From NCBI GenBank assembly GCA_047967505.1, contig CM106538.1: a stretch of DNA of 64,000 bases. The stretch is one strand, 5' to 3'. The translations under genes and the position numbers were made by a program. This document shows positions 11,001 to 22,108 of the stretch, one piece after another (positions within the stretch are counted from its first letter, which is position 1; every line of letters starts with the position of its first letter). The notes beneath the pieces were generated by a model, which saw nothing but the letters and a program-made list of their open reading frames with translations, did no database searches and had not been told where the DNA came from. This DNA is from Dipteris shenzhenensis (Eukaryota; Polypodiophyta; Polypodiopsida; Gleicheniales).

Positions 11001-12949
11001 TTGATCCCATGGAGCATAGGCTTGGACAACTCGTCATCCCATGTAAATTCACCACCTTCAACAACGACAGAGTACTCAGGGTTACAAGGAGAGTCTGTGA
11101 TGACAAAGCCTTCTAGTTCGTTGCTCAGCATATACTTGTCAAGTCGATCAAGAGATACAAACGCCTGGGAAACAGAGATAATTGTCTGAGGAAAAGTTCT
11201 GACGGGTTCGGAGAGAATATTGAATGTGGAAATCACAGTGAAGATATTCGCTGCTGTAAGCTTCATATTAGTTACCAGGCAGGTTCCAAAGGTTACAATG
11301 CCGACCACAGAAGTCGACACAGTGAGGATGCCAATGTTGGATCCCAGAGCATACTGAAATTTTTGCAGCCACTTAAACTCACCCTTCCGACAATCCTCTA
11401 CTTTCTTGCAGAAGTGCTCTTCCCAAGCTTGCAACTTGATGATTTTCATGTAGTTAAGAACTTCAGTAGTAGCCTTCATTCTCACATCCTTCTGGGTCAT
11501 GACTTCAAATGTGTAGGTCCGCAAGAGACTGCTGATCTTAGAGATGATAGCCCCAATCACAAGCATTGCGACGAATCCAGCTAGCATTGATATGCCAATA
11601 GCACGGTAAAGTATGAAGAGAGCAAAAACTACTTGAAGAGGAAGCAACCATATGTTGTGTAGCTGGACAATGGAGTCATTGATCTGCTGCACATCCACGG
11701 TCATGTAGTTGACGATTCTGCCAGCACCATGGGATTGCCGGGATAAACTTGATAGTCTGAGACCTTTCCTGTAGATGCTGGTGATGAGGCATGACCTGAT
11801 AGTCATGCCCAGCTTCTGAGATAAGAACTGGTACTGATGGGTGGAGAACACTTCCACAAACTTGGCCAAGAGAAGGATGAATACAAGCATGTAGCCTTCA
11901 CTGTGATATCTCGGATGACTCTCAAGAAAATTAACGAAACTCTGGATGAGCAAGGGTCCAATATACATACATATGGTCTTGACAAAGGCAAGGGCTGCAG
12001 TAAGAGTCAGCTTCCATTTGAAGGATCTTACGAGTGCTGCCCTCACAGGATGATCTGTCTGGCACTTTGGCCAACGTGACTGGAAGAATGTGTAAAGTCC
12101 TTCTGCTTTGTCCTCAGGGGACAGCTCAGGGACATCCTCTATCTGGAGCGTGGTTCTAGCCCCTTTGGAGAGCAAGGGGTTTAACCATAGAAAGAAGGAT
12201 CTGCTCAGCAAGCCAGCTGTGTGGTAGCCTGTAATCTTGGCTTGCTTATTTGCGTCTGGTTCTCCATTGAGAGAGGGCTCTGAGAGGCCACTCTCTGTAT
12301 GCTTTCTGAGACCAGTTGCGCCTCTTGCAGAAACCACCAAGAGGAAAAGAGAGACTGGGAAGATCACTATGCTAACAACATCATCCATTCTGAGAGAGAT
12401 GGTATAAGAGAAGCCATAACGTGCAATTCTGAGGATTGCTGAAGAAAACTGTAGGATGGAGAGGATGGAGATGATGAACCACCATGCCCGGACGAGGGGC
12501 GGATGCTCCACCGATCTCTTGGGCAACTCATGTCCGATCACCAGTGTGAATGTAGTCCAGGCAAGGGCTTGCACCGCCGAGAAGACCACCTCTGCAGGGG
12601 CGATTTGGGTCCATCCAGAGGATGCCCAAGCATACCATATGTGCAAACCCAATGAGACAAAAGTAAGCAAGGTGATGAGGGTTACGAGCGCAAAAGTGGT
12701 GATGAAAAGAGGTCCAGCTGCAGAGAATTGGGTCTTGTTCAGCTCATCCTTCTGTTGTTGATGGGTTTTTCTTTTGTGGGCGGAGACAGACATGGCAAAG
12801 ACAAAGCAGAAGAAGAGATGGAATGCAGCTTGCAGGATATGTTGAGAGCAAGCCGAGAAAAAAATATAAATGATCCATTCGAGCACAGGCACCTGATTGG
12901 CAGAAAGATGATCGGGTCCAGAGCAAGACAGGGAGTGCATCCACGCCAT
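5010..12949 (-). CDS. ABC transporter, subfamily C (multidrug-resistance-associated/glutathione-conjugate type)
   Basis: Exons: 12949-10892, 10734-10414, 10322-10236, 9537-8911, 8491-8327, 8177-7886, 7775-7561, 6205-5900, 5797-5734, 5497-5258, 5113-5010. Every junction is GT-AG and in phase, giving 1492 residues, a normal ABCC length. Order: N-terminal membrane domain TMD0 with several hydrophobic segments, linker, TMD1, NBD1, TMD2, NBD2. NBD1: Walker A GKVGAGKS (~663-670), signature LSGGQ (~753-757), Walker B VYFFDD with Asp for the catalytic Glu as is usual in ABCC, H-loop His ~810. NBD2: Walker A GRTGSGKS (~1283-1290), signature WSVGQ (~1386), Walker B ILFLDE, H-loop His ~1442. Start: the ATG at 12949 in GCCATGGCG context; the frame stays open upstream to 13064 but lacks an ATG. 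The family exports glutathione conjugates, folates and other organic anions across vacuolar or plasma membranes; the substrate here is not inferable. By eye it resembles the Arabidopsis ABCC4/ABCC14 type. Confidence 0.93.
6206..7560 (-). other. Largest intron of the ABCC gene (1355 bp)
   Basis: It separates the TMD2 end from the NBD2 Walker A exon. It contains no convincing ORF. Around 7195-7260 there is a GC-rich patch of short palindromes (AGCCGACC/GGTCGGCT and GCCAGC/GCTGGC). No transposon family was recognised in it. Confidence 0.6.
8830..8911. repeat. Exact 41-bp tandem duplication at a splice donor of the ABCC gene
   Basis: Bases 8830-8870 and 8871-8911 are identical. The unit carries the 5' splice site, so on the minus strand AGTAAGG occurs twice, 41 nt apart. 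Only the exon-proximal copy (intron starting at 8910) keeps the reading frame into the exon starting at 8491. Confidence 0.95.
9874..10034. repeat. 83-bp tandem duplication inside ABCC intron 3
   Basis: The segment beginning ACATATGTCTAGGAAAGC occurs at 9874 and 9957 with only a few differences. It is intronic (intron 9538-10235). Confidence 0.9.
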
Positions 12950-13045
12950 GGCCAGAGCTTTGGAGTCCCGTCCCACCCAGCTATCCAGTGGTTTGACGAC
13001 AGAGGATTGAAGAGAGTGGCGCAAAGAATCCTGAGCTTCCTCATC

Positions 13046-13051
13046 TTTATA
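13046..13051 (-). promoter_or_regulatory. Candidate TATA box of the ABCC gene
   Basis: TATAAA on the minus strand lies about 97 bp upstream of the chosen ATG. A start site about 30 bp downstream would give a 5' UTR of about 70 nt. It would also exclude the out-of-frame ATG at 13044, which otherwise opens a ~100-codon frame overlapping the real start. Confidence 0.45.
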
Positions 13052-13055
13052 GAAG

Positions 13056-13515
13056 TGAAAATCCTACGTTTTCAGATCCTCATATGTTGGTGTGCGATCC
13101 ACCGGTACAACGACGATGAAAGGAGATTCCTTGTGTTTGTGGAGGGCAAATAGTGGAGAGTTCAAGCTTACGTTTCCTCAAATCAAATCCTGATGAAAAG
13201 ATATTTGAGTGTACAACGACATTGAAAGGCTTCCTTGTGTTTGTGGAAAAGTAGAAGCAACAAGGTGAATGATATTTAATCATTCGTAAGGCTTGCCCAC
13301 ATCCAAAAAAACGAAAAACAAGACTAGTCCGATGTGCATTGGAGATGGTAAATAGAAAAGGGGGTGGAGATTGGATTGTATTGGGGTGGAGATTGGGTAA
13401 AGAGAGGCACTCTTTTCCTTGTGTTTGTGGAGGATAAATAGTGGAAACTTTTGAGGGAAAAGGAGAGTTCAAGCTCACTTTTCCACACATGCAAATCCTA
13501 CGTTTTCAGATGAAT
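13056..13515. repeat. Imperfect internal repeats upstream of the ABCC gene
   Basis: AATCCTACGTTTTCAGAT occurs near 13060 and again near 13493. CCTTGTGTTTGTGGA occurs near 13129, 13231 and 13418, each followed by a purine-rich or AAATAGTGG stretch. The 137-codon minus-strand ORF across this region only reflects these repeats. Confidence 0.7.
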
Positions 13516-14245
13516 ATAATGTTTGTAGTGGAAACTTTTGAACATGCTACCATTTTCAGGGCTTGAATGGGTTTAGTGTATACTTCAAGTTCATATACAT
13601 GTTTTTTATACACTAGAATTTGAGAATTCTAACTATAGGTGGCTCTAGATGTCTTATGCCAATCCGTTTGAGTACTTGAAGGGCTAAATTTGAACCTCAT
13701 ATGGTTATGTTAATTTTTGGGTGAATTTATCAAAATTGAAGATCTATATATTCACCCCACTAAGGAGAACCTTCTAAATTCGCATTTGGGTGAAGGTTCG
13801 CCCTTAAAAGTTACCTTGCACGGGCTACTCAGTACCTTGTTTTGGTATGCCCCTAGCGCACTATTGGCACTTTATTAAAAAAGTGGATCTCCCAAAAAAA
13901 AAAACTTTGGTAGTTCAACTGAAAAGGTAGATGACCATGCAATGGTGCCTTATTTCGCAAATACAAAGGTACCAATGTAAGAGCTTAGAAGAAAAACTTG
14001 CTCTATATAAACAAGAAAAATAAAAAAGTTGCAAGATCTGAGAGGCAACTATAATTTTGAAAGACTTGCAAAAGGTTTTTAGTGAAAATTTGTATTGAAA
14101 GAAATGGTATGTGATGCTAAATATTAGGTTACAGTTTTATTCCATTGTAACTTCAACTGAGTTATTTAATACATTCACATCTTGTTGTATTATTTTAATT
14201 CTAAGACTTGAACTTTGTCGTTTTTTTTGCCATGGAGCACATAAT
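13516..14245. other. Intergenic AT-rich stretch
   Basis: No gene recognised. The motif GTGAATTTATCAAAATTGAAG (13721 onward) has a diverged relative near 23955, so this is probably old dispersed repeat DNA. Confidence 0.35.
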
Positions 14246-14780
14246 GATAGCCTCTGCTAGTTGCATTATTGCCACACTTCCATCTCGTTGCATTCACTTG
14301 TTGATAGAATCCTATGCCTTATAGTTTCATCTAATTATCAAGCGCATAATTGATAAATTTTAAAATAGAATCTTAATCTTGTGTGTGTGTGTGTACGTAC
14401 GCACGTATCTATTTATTTATTCTTTTTTTTATATTTATATATTTCTTTATCTATTTTTTTCATGGACAAAAGACGTGACACAAGGTCCATCAAACTTGAT
14501 CCTCCCTGTAAATATCATGGGTAGTGATTTTGTAATTGAGTTCGTGATGGCCAAAAGGATAGGAACTTTTTAGAAATTGAAGCCTAGTAGATACATGAAT
14601 ACTGAAGTGCTCATATGAGCTTGTGAGTTATCTCTTTCATAACATGGAAGTGATTGTCACTACAACCTTTAGGTTATTATGAGCTAGACTACAATCACAT
14701 GAATGTTTGTCTTATCATCCATGATCTCAGATACACCATGGTCAACTCTTTCAATTCACCATGCAACACCACCTCACCAT
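14246..14780 (+). repeat. Dispersed repeat A, copy 1
   Basis: Shares long, clear similarity with 16547-17130, including the blocks TTGATAGAATCCT, AACTTGATCCTCCCT and ATGAGCTAGACTACAATCAC in the same order, around a TG/TA-rich microsatellite at 14380-14405. Confidence 0.8.
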
Positions 14781-15189
14781 CAAGAACATGGAGAGGGATG
14801 GTTAGATTGTCATGACACATCCTAGTTAAGTACAACAAAGTGAGCTTAATTGAATAAAATGAAAGCACATGCTATTGTGTTATATGATCACATAGCACTT
14901 TGAATTCAGCCATGGATGACTTTTTCATGTTAGTTTCGGTAATAAGTGAAACTTTTATATTGGTGTTGAAAGCTTGTATGCCTTAATAAAAACAAATGTT
15001 TTAAACATTCGCCAAAATTTAAAACTTTTATGCAAAAAAATTTAAAGTTTCGCCAAGATTTACATCTTTTACTTGAAAATTTAGAAGAAAATATATAAAA
15101 TCATACTTTGCTCTATCAATATTGTGAAACTTGAAAAAATTAGCTCGATAAACTTTTGCCAAGATTTTATATTAATATATAAGTGTAAG

Positions 15190-15440
15190 TTCGATAAAAA
15201 CATCATGAATTAAGCACATAGCACATTACTCATTACATAGCAGTTTGTACTCAACGCATAACCACACATTTGTCTACGAGAGTTGGAATGCTTCCTCTTC
15301 TAAAAGTATAAGATCAAGAACGTGCCCTTCCTTTGGAACACGACACCCTGCATTTGGCACGATTTGGCACAAAGCACTTTGTATACTGCGTTCAGTACAC
15401 GTAGCACTTTGCATTATAGTATATGCATTTTAGCAATTTT
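15190..15440 (+). repeat. Dispersed repeat rich in AGCACTTTG motifs, copy 1
   Basis: Related to 34735-34935: the same order of blocks is seen (ACATAGCA, ACGCATAACCACAC, TATAAGAT, GTAGCACTTTG). Both copies lead into a CT microsatellite and the start of repeat B. Confidence 0.7.
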
Positions 15441-15537
15441 CTCAATTAAAAGAAAAACAAATAGGGAAGAAAGCCTTACCTTTCTATGATAAGGAAGTCT
15501 CTAGATGCGGATCACACTTGAATAGTCTGCATAGAAA

Positions 15538-15540
<3 letters not shown>

Positions 15541-15589
<49 letters not shown>

Positions 15590-15628
15590 CCCCCCCTCCC
15601 TCTGTCTCTCTGTCTCTCTGTCTCTCTC

Positions 15629-15662
<34 letters not shown>
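15541..15662. repeat. (CT)n microsatellite with C run and CTGT variants
   Basis: Around 120 bp of CT dinucleotides, interrupted by a run of C (about 15587-15596) and TGTCTC units. Confidence 0.9.
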
Positions 15663-15663
<1 letters not shown>

Positions 15664-16440
15664 TAGTATCATCTTAACTTCTAAATTTCAAAATATAATC
15701 TCAACCCTTCACACACACACATATGGATAGACATATACGGTTGAGATATACATGACATGGTTCAATATTACACTTCTTAATATATGGTTGTGATATACAT
15801 AACATGGTTCAATCTTAGACTTCTTAATATTGGCAAGTTGGAGCTAGGTAGCAAACAAAAGTGATGTCAAATGGTAACTTGCTTACTTTGGTACACCTGG
15901 ATGTTCAAGTTGAGTTGGGACACTTGATGCCTTAGCAATGTGTGGAGTATGTTCCAAGAATTTTTAAAGCCACAAGGCATGTTTAAGGGCCACATGAGCA
16001 TGCCTTAAGGAGAGGATATGTAAATGATACATGACCCACAAAGGAAATCATACATGCTTACTAGAGAAATGATTGATCCATTAAAGTTTGGTCCTCATAA
16101 GCATTCAATCCCATTTTCTGCCACATCCTTGGAGGTGTGAAATTTTATATTTCCATAGCGTGGATCTAAAGGGGGCCTAAGGAATCACTTAAATCATGTT
16201 GGATGCCTTTTACAAAAGGTGAATCTAGAAGTGGATGTTGGATGCCTTTTACAAAAGGTGAATCTAGAAGTGGCCCTAACAAATCACTTAAATCATGTGG
16301 ATGTTGATTGCCTTTTCTAAAGAGGAATCTAGACAATAGTTGATAATTAGTACAATATACATTTGCCAAAAAGGCGTATGAGATTCGTCAACATTTACAT
16401 AAAGAAATGGGAAAGAAGTGATGTTATATGACACTCTTTC
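15663..16440 (+). repeat. Dispersed repeat B, copy 1
   Basis: Similar along its whole length to 19197-19912. Shared landmarks are ATATGGATAGA, GTACACCTGGATGTTCAAGTT, GGCCACATGAGCATGCCTTAAGG (near match), GGATGCCTTTTACAAAAGG and CACTCTTTCAAGCA. A ~57-bp piece containing GATGCCTTTTACAAAAGGTGAATC is tandemly duplicated at 16202 and 16239 in this copy. Confidence 0.85.
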
Positions 16441-16546
16441 AAGCACAAATATCCATAATTTAAAATGATTTCCCCAACCTTATGGAATCACAAAGTGTGC
16501 TATTTGATGTGATTCAAGACCTATTCCACATTAATGAAACATATAG

Positions 16547-17130
16547 TGTAGCCTCATCTAGTTGTGTTATTGTTACACTTCCATCTTGTTGCATTCAATT
16601 GTTGATAGAATCCTGAGTCTTATAGGCTCAACCTTGTTTATGGAGCACATAATTGCTAAAATTTAGAGCATAAACTCTACCTTTTGTGTGTGTGTGTGCA
16701 TGCGTGTGCATGCGCATGCATGCATGTGCCTATGTGTGTGCATGCGTGTGTGCATGTGCGCGTGCGTGCATGCATGTGTGTGCACGCATGTATGTATAGA
16801 CGTGTGTGTTTCATGGACACAAGACACGATACAAGGTCCATCGAACTTGATCCTCCCTACAAATATCATAGGTAATGATTTCGTTATTCAGTTTGTGATG
16901 TCCAAAAGATATGCACTTGTTAGGAACTAAAGCCTAGTAGATACATGATAAAGGCATTGCTTGCATCAGGTTGTAAGCTATCTCTTTGGTAACATGGAAG
17001 TAATTGTCACTACAACCTTTAGGGTATTATGAGCTAGACTACAATCACATGAATGTTTGTCTTATCATCCTTGATCTCACGTACACCATGGTCATCTCTT
17101 TCAATAACCTGATAGCACTACCTCACCATT
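16547..17130 (+). repeat. Dispersed repeat A, copy 2
   Basis: Counterpart of 14246-14780, longer because of the expanded TG/CATG-rich tract at 16684-16800. It is followed directly by gag-like retroelement sequence, unlike copy 1. Confidence 0.8.
16684..16800. repeat. Alternating purine-pyrimidine tract (TG/CATG/CGTG)
   Basis: Over about 115 bp almost every step alternates purine and pyrimidine (TGTGTG, CATGCG, TGCGCGTGCG). The ORFs through it are artefacts. Confidence 0.85.
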
Positions 17131-18840
17131 GTTATTGCATAACCATGCAGGTTAGCAGTAGTGACCTAGAGGGGTGTGCGAGGGTAGGTTAGTCGCAAGG
17201 GTTGATAGTTCAGATCTTCAAGCGGTTGTAGTCTTCAACGGCTGTTTCTCTAACCATCAGACGGTTCTGTACGCGTGCTATTACTAGCATTCCGAGATCA
17301 TTGTGTACACAGATATTGTGCGAGCTATTGCTCCGGAATACAGTATTCTTCAATGTTCTATCTCTTGCATATTTGTATTTCGTTCTCGTGGATGTTGCAC
17401 GTATCGTTTGTTTATTGCTTTCCATAGCGTTTGCGTGCATTCATGGTGCTACACATTGGTGATCACGATGCGCATTCTTACCATCACTCAAGGAGTTCGC
17501 GATCGGGCAATTGAGCGCTCATGTCATCCACTCCTTGTCGTCTTTGAGGAGGCACTTCACATGGAGGTTTGCATGCAGTTGCACTCACTCCGGGGGAGAT
17601 TCAGGAGGAGATTGCTGCGGTGAGAAGGCACATCCATGGGTTTCAAGATGAACTCCACCGGATGCAATCTGACCCCTAGCATCTTGCTTATGGTCAAGCG
17701 AGTGCGGAAATTCCAGTGAAGAACCTCATCCGCCGGTGGTCGTGGCAGTGCATTTTGTAGCTATTGGCTTCCCAGTAGGCATGCATGCACACACGCTTGA
17801 AAGGACCTCCTGATCCCTTGACACTGACGACACGGTTGCAGCGGCACAACAGTGATCTTGAGCATGGAGGAGACAGTCCACAAGAAGGTACCAGTTCTGA
17901 GGATTCTGACTCAAAAGCAGAGACAAAGACCCGGAGAGCCTCTAAAGGAGGTAAGGGCGTGCCAGTGGCTTCCGGAGAAGGATCCGTACCTAAAGGCTTG
18001 AAGGGGATATGGTGTACTTACTGCCGCAATCCTAGTCACTTCGCAATCGAGTGTGCTCTTAACACGAATTGGTGTGCGATTTGCTTGACTAATACACAAC
18101 ACGATGGCATGCCATTACAATGGGCGCGGCCAAAGAGCGGTTGGTTAGCAGCAAGATGCGGCTGCATCTTTTGTGCAAGAAGAGCTGCAACAGCAAGCGT
18201 TCTAGCCACAACAACAGACGTTCCAACGAGGCAGAGGCGACAATGGCCGCGGATGCGGACGTGGAGGCGGGGGTCATGGTCAGAATCATCCGAAGACCTG
18301 TCTATTTTGTTTGGGCGAAGGCCATTGGCTGAACGAATGCCTAGAGGCTCATGAATGGGATCAGCAATGCACGGAGTGGCAAAAGATGGTCGGGAAAATG
18401 CCTAGCACTTTGATGGCACACATTGTTGATGATGATCCGCTGGTGTGCCCAAAGATTAGCATAATCACTCGTGCTGGTACTAAGCTACGAGGACCGACTC
18501 CCAAGAACGGCAACAAGATGCTGGATTGGTCAGCTCAGGAACATGTGCGTTGCCAAGTCTGTGAGTTGGTGACGAAGGAGCCACCATTGATGTCTTTGCT
18601 AGAGTCAGTAGTGACGCCCAGTGAAGTGTGAAAGGTGCAGTTTGTGAAACCACTTGTTCAATCAGAGGTGGAGACTCAAGCCAAATTCAAATTACACTTA
18701 CCAAAAAATGGTTCAATGGCGATCAAAGCAAATCCGTTGTTGGTCACTAACCAAGCTAAGAGGCGGGCAAATTCTCCGCAAAGGGAGCCGAGGTTGGAGT
18801 GCATTTTGGAGGCTCCGATCCAAATTTCATTGGGCTGATT
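17131..18840 (+). mobile_element. Decayed LTR-retroelement gag region with two zinc knuckles
   Basis: Reading frames change several times. The protein-like parts are LTPGEIQEEIAAVRRH (about 17590), a CCHC knuckle CTYCRNPSHFAIEC (about 18019-18060), a second CCHC knuckle CLFCLGEGHWLNEC in another frame (about 18299-18342), and IITRAGTKLRG (about 18465), a motif seen just before the protease in some plant Ty3/gypsy elements. The CACATTGGTGATCACG near 17450 could be an LTR end plus primer-binding site but is unproven. No protease, RT or integrase follows. It sits between repeat A copy 2 and repeat B copy 2. Confidence 0.6.
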
Positions 18841-19138
18841 GCTTAATCTAGTTCTGGGATTCCACTGACAATTGTTGCATTCCCTGCACACGGAGTCGGA
18901 ACCAGAAGAGGTGGAGCTATGTCAAGCTAATTCATGCCCAGTTTTGAAGAGGTAGATGGCAGTTCGGGGTCAATATTGTCACTTTGAAGACATGCCAAGA
19001 AATGGGCTGGATGTCTTGGGAGCCAGCACCATTCTTAGTCCACATGGCTGATCAATGCTGGGTTCGAAATCTTGCGCGTTGTTGTTCTGGAGGTGGCGCG
19101 CATATCATTCGTAGTGTCTTTTGTGGTGCTCAACATCT

Positions 19139-19160
19139 CTCTCTCTCTTTTGTGGTGCTC

Positions 19161-19196
<36 letters not shown>
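19139..19196. repeat. (CT)n microsatellite preceding repeat B copy 2
   Basis: CT dinucleotides with two copies of TTTTGTGGTGCTCA(A/T)CATCTCT at 19121 and 19148. It occupies the same position relative to repeat B as the CT tract at 15541. Confidence 0.85.
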
Positions 19197-19202
<6 letters not shown>

Positions 19203-19912
19203 ATCTTAACTTCCAAATCTCAAAATAGGATCTCATCCCCCCCGACACACACACACACATATGGATAGATAGATAAGGTTGAGATATACAAGATATGGTT
19301 CAATCTTACGCTTCTTAATATTGGCAAGTAGGAGCTAGGTTGCAAAAAAAAGTGAGGTCAAATGGTAACTTGCTTACTTTGGTACACCTGGATGTTCAAG
19401 TTTAGTTGGGACACTTGATGCCTTGGCAATGTGTGGAGGATGTTCCAAGAATTTTAAAGTCACAGGGCATGTTAAGGGGCGCATGAGCATGCCTTAAGGA
19501 GAGGATATGACCATGACCCATGACCCACCAAGGAAACCATACATGCTTACTAGAGCAACGATTGAGCCATTAAAGTTTGGTCCTCATAAGCATTGAAGCG
19601 CAGTGTTTACCACATCCTTGGAGGCATAAAATTTTATCTTTGCATGGCTTGGATCTAAAGGTGGGCCTAAGGAATCACCTAAATCATGTGGATGTTGGAT
19701 GCCTTTTACAAAAGGGGAATCTAGAGGTGTTGCTAAGAAATCACTTAAATCATGTGGATGTTGAATGCCTTTTCTAAAGAGGAATCCAGACAACAGCTCA
19801 TAATTATCACAACATACATTCTTGACAAAAAGACGTATGAGATTTGTCAACATTTACATAAGGAAATGGGAAAGAAGTGATGTTATATGACACTCTTTCA
19901 AGCAGAAACATC
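19197..19912 (+). repeat. Dispersed repeat B, copy 2
   Basis: Counterpart of 15663-16440. It ends at about CACTCTTTCAAGCAGAAACATCCATAA, where LINE sequence begins. Confidence 0.85.
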
Positions 19913-19931
19913 CATAAAATTAGAGGAAAAA

Positions 19932-21859
19932 ATGATGGAAATTGATGAAGGAGAGGGTGAGGAAGATGGAAGATTTCACACTAGATATCCCCACCCACCA
20001 CTGAGTGCTCACAGAGGACATGATCTAGGAAATGACTATGATGATGACATGGTATCAGCAGACAGAGTTGATGGCCTGACCCGACAGGATCATCGATCCC
20101 ATCCAAAATGGTCTTCTAATGTGACCTTTGAAGATGCATTTCTTGAACTCCCTCGAGAAAGAACTCTTGCAGCTAACCTTTGCCAGTGGAGCCTGAAAAG
20201 GGGCTCAGGGTCCCTCAGACAAGACAGACTTTCTCCCACTTTGAGTGAAAAGCCTCTACCGCAGGAAAAGAATGGACATGCATCCTCAGACTTCAGAGCT
20301 GAGACGGGTGGTGCCATGGTATCTTACTCGACGGCTTCTCAGAAAGCTAGGGGAGGGTTCTTTTCCCTCCCAGCGAGAAAGGAGCTTACTACTTGCTTTG
20401 CTAGCTCAGGAAGGACAGACGAGGTCAAAGAAGGACGCTCTACCTCTGCCTCTACCCCAAGCCACAAGAAATCAAAGACCCCTAGAGCAGTTCAAAGCCC
20501 TTCAAGCGCAGCGAAGGGGGTGAAAGAGGAACCTTTGGAAGCCCTCAAGGAAGTAAAGAAGGAGATAGAAGAACTCCAAGAGCCAAATCCCATCAAAGCG
20601 GGAGCGATGGACCCCAAGTAGGAGAAGAAGAAGGAAACAAGGAGGCCCTTCATCACGAGAAGGAAAAGGATGACTCATAGACCCCAGAAGACAGCGCCAA
20701 ACTTGTTGAAGAAGAAGAGTCTACTTGTGGTGAGGGCCAAGAGTCTCTAAGAGGTAAGCAGATCGCTGCCTTCATTAATGAAGACTTGCTTTCTAATTCC
20801 ATTGAATGGCTTAGTACCCAGGCATTGATTGAATTCCTCCAAGGGCCTAGACCTCCTCTAGCCTTCATTGAAAATTGGGTGAGAGCAAACTGGGTTAGAC
20901 AAGGCATTAGTGTCACCAATGTTAGATTTTTAAGGAAGGGGTTCTTTGTCTTCCTCTTTGAGTCTCCCAGCATGGCCTCCAAGGCTCTCAACTGCACCCT
21001 CTAGACTATCAGACACCAACATCTCTACTTAGAGGAGTGGAAGCAGAACTTTAATCCTGATCTCCTTAGATCCACTATTACTCCTATGTGGGTTGAACTC
21101 CCAGATTTGCCCCTCTCTCTCTACAACCAATTAGCTTCTTTGTGCAGTGGTTTGGGTGAGGTAGTTGGAGTTGAGAAGGAAAACTTCATTAATCCTAGAG
21201 CTAACCCTCAAGTTTGTATTAAGATGGATATTGCTGAGGACCTTCCCAACACATTGGTTATCGTGAATAGGAATGGAAGTGTGTACAGGGAACAACCCTT
21301 TCTCTATAAAAATATTCCAAACTCATGTTTCCTGTGTGGACTCTCTAGTCATGCAGTTAAGAATTGCCCACAGAGGAGGACCAAAGCTAAGCCCAAGGAT
21401 CTTGCACCTACCAGTAGTAAACAAGCTAAAAAAGAGATCCCCAAGCTAGTTTCTACTGAAAAATCCCTTCTCTAGAAGAAAAACCCTATCAAACCCTTGC
21501 TCCCCAAGATAAAGGCAAAGGGATTATTGATGACACCATAGCTCTTAACAATGCTTTTGACACCTTGGCAAAGAGTGAAACTGAGGAGTGGATAAAGAAA
21601 AATCAGAACCTAGACATCGACTCTCAGATAGAACCAAGCTAGTCAAAAGATTTTGAAGAGGATATAAACAAAGAGGATGAGATCGCCTCTTCAAAAATCA
21701 GTGAGGAAGACCTAGAGGGTGATCAAGATATGGGAGTTGAAAAGGATACTGCTGACCAAGGTAAGGCTTTTGCAGGTACAAAGCAAGAGAAAACTCCCTT
21801 AACTCAGATAAACAGCCCCAATCCTAGGGCTAGAAAGGGAACTAAGAAGAATGTCAAGT
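19932..21859 (+). pseudogene. L1-type LINE ORF1 (nucleic-acid-binding protein), disrupted
   Basis: The ATG at 19932 starts an acidic, charged N-terminus. Downstream, 20786-21475 contains a DUF4283-like region and a CCHC knuckle CFLCGLSSHAVKNC (about 21328-21369), the usual ORF1 layout of plant L1 elements. Breaks: a TAG at 21002-21004 with the same frame continuing after it, frame changes between about 20620 and 20760, a frame change near 21473, and a TAG near 21640. The final frame ends in TAA at 21857-21859, overlapping the ORF2 start. In an active element ORF1p coats the element RNA. Confidence 0.75.
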
Positions 21860-22108
21860 AAACCAATAGCCATCCTCTTCCTCAATGTCAAAGGACTTAC
21901 TGACCCTGGCAAAGGAGAAGAGTTAGCTTATTGGCTGAGAACTAATGCTCTTTCCCCTACTTTCCTTACTTTGCAAGAAGTTAAAGTTTCCGGGCCCTCT
22001 TTAGAGAAGAGACTGACTATTATTGACAAAAGAAGGAAATGGTTCTTCATTGACCATGAGGAGGGCAAGGGTGGTGTAGCAATTGGATTACTCTCTAACT
22101 ATGCTTAG
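21851..22108 (+). pseudogene. L1-type LINE ORF2, N-terminal endonuclease fragment only
   Basis: Starts MSSKPIAILFLNVKGL and includes FLTLQEVKVSG, matching the beginning of the APE-type endonuclease of plant L1 ORF2 (the N-x-x-G and LQE metal-site region). It overlaps ORF1 by 9 nt. The frame ends at 22108 and neither the rest of the endonuclease nor any reverse transcriptase follows, so more than 3 kb of the element is missing. Confidence 0.75.

Noticed and set aside
12950-13024. Longer ABCC reading frame beginning at 13024
   Set aside because: The codon at 13024 is TTG and there is no ATG between it and the upstream in-frame stop at about 13064-13066. The ATG at 12949 has excellent context and gives a normal N-terminus.
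13080-13490. 136-codon minus-strand ORF upstream of ABCC
   Set aside because: It runs through imperfect direct repeats, so the protein simply repeats a PPQTQG-containing phrase. There is no domain, and it overlaps the promoter.
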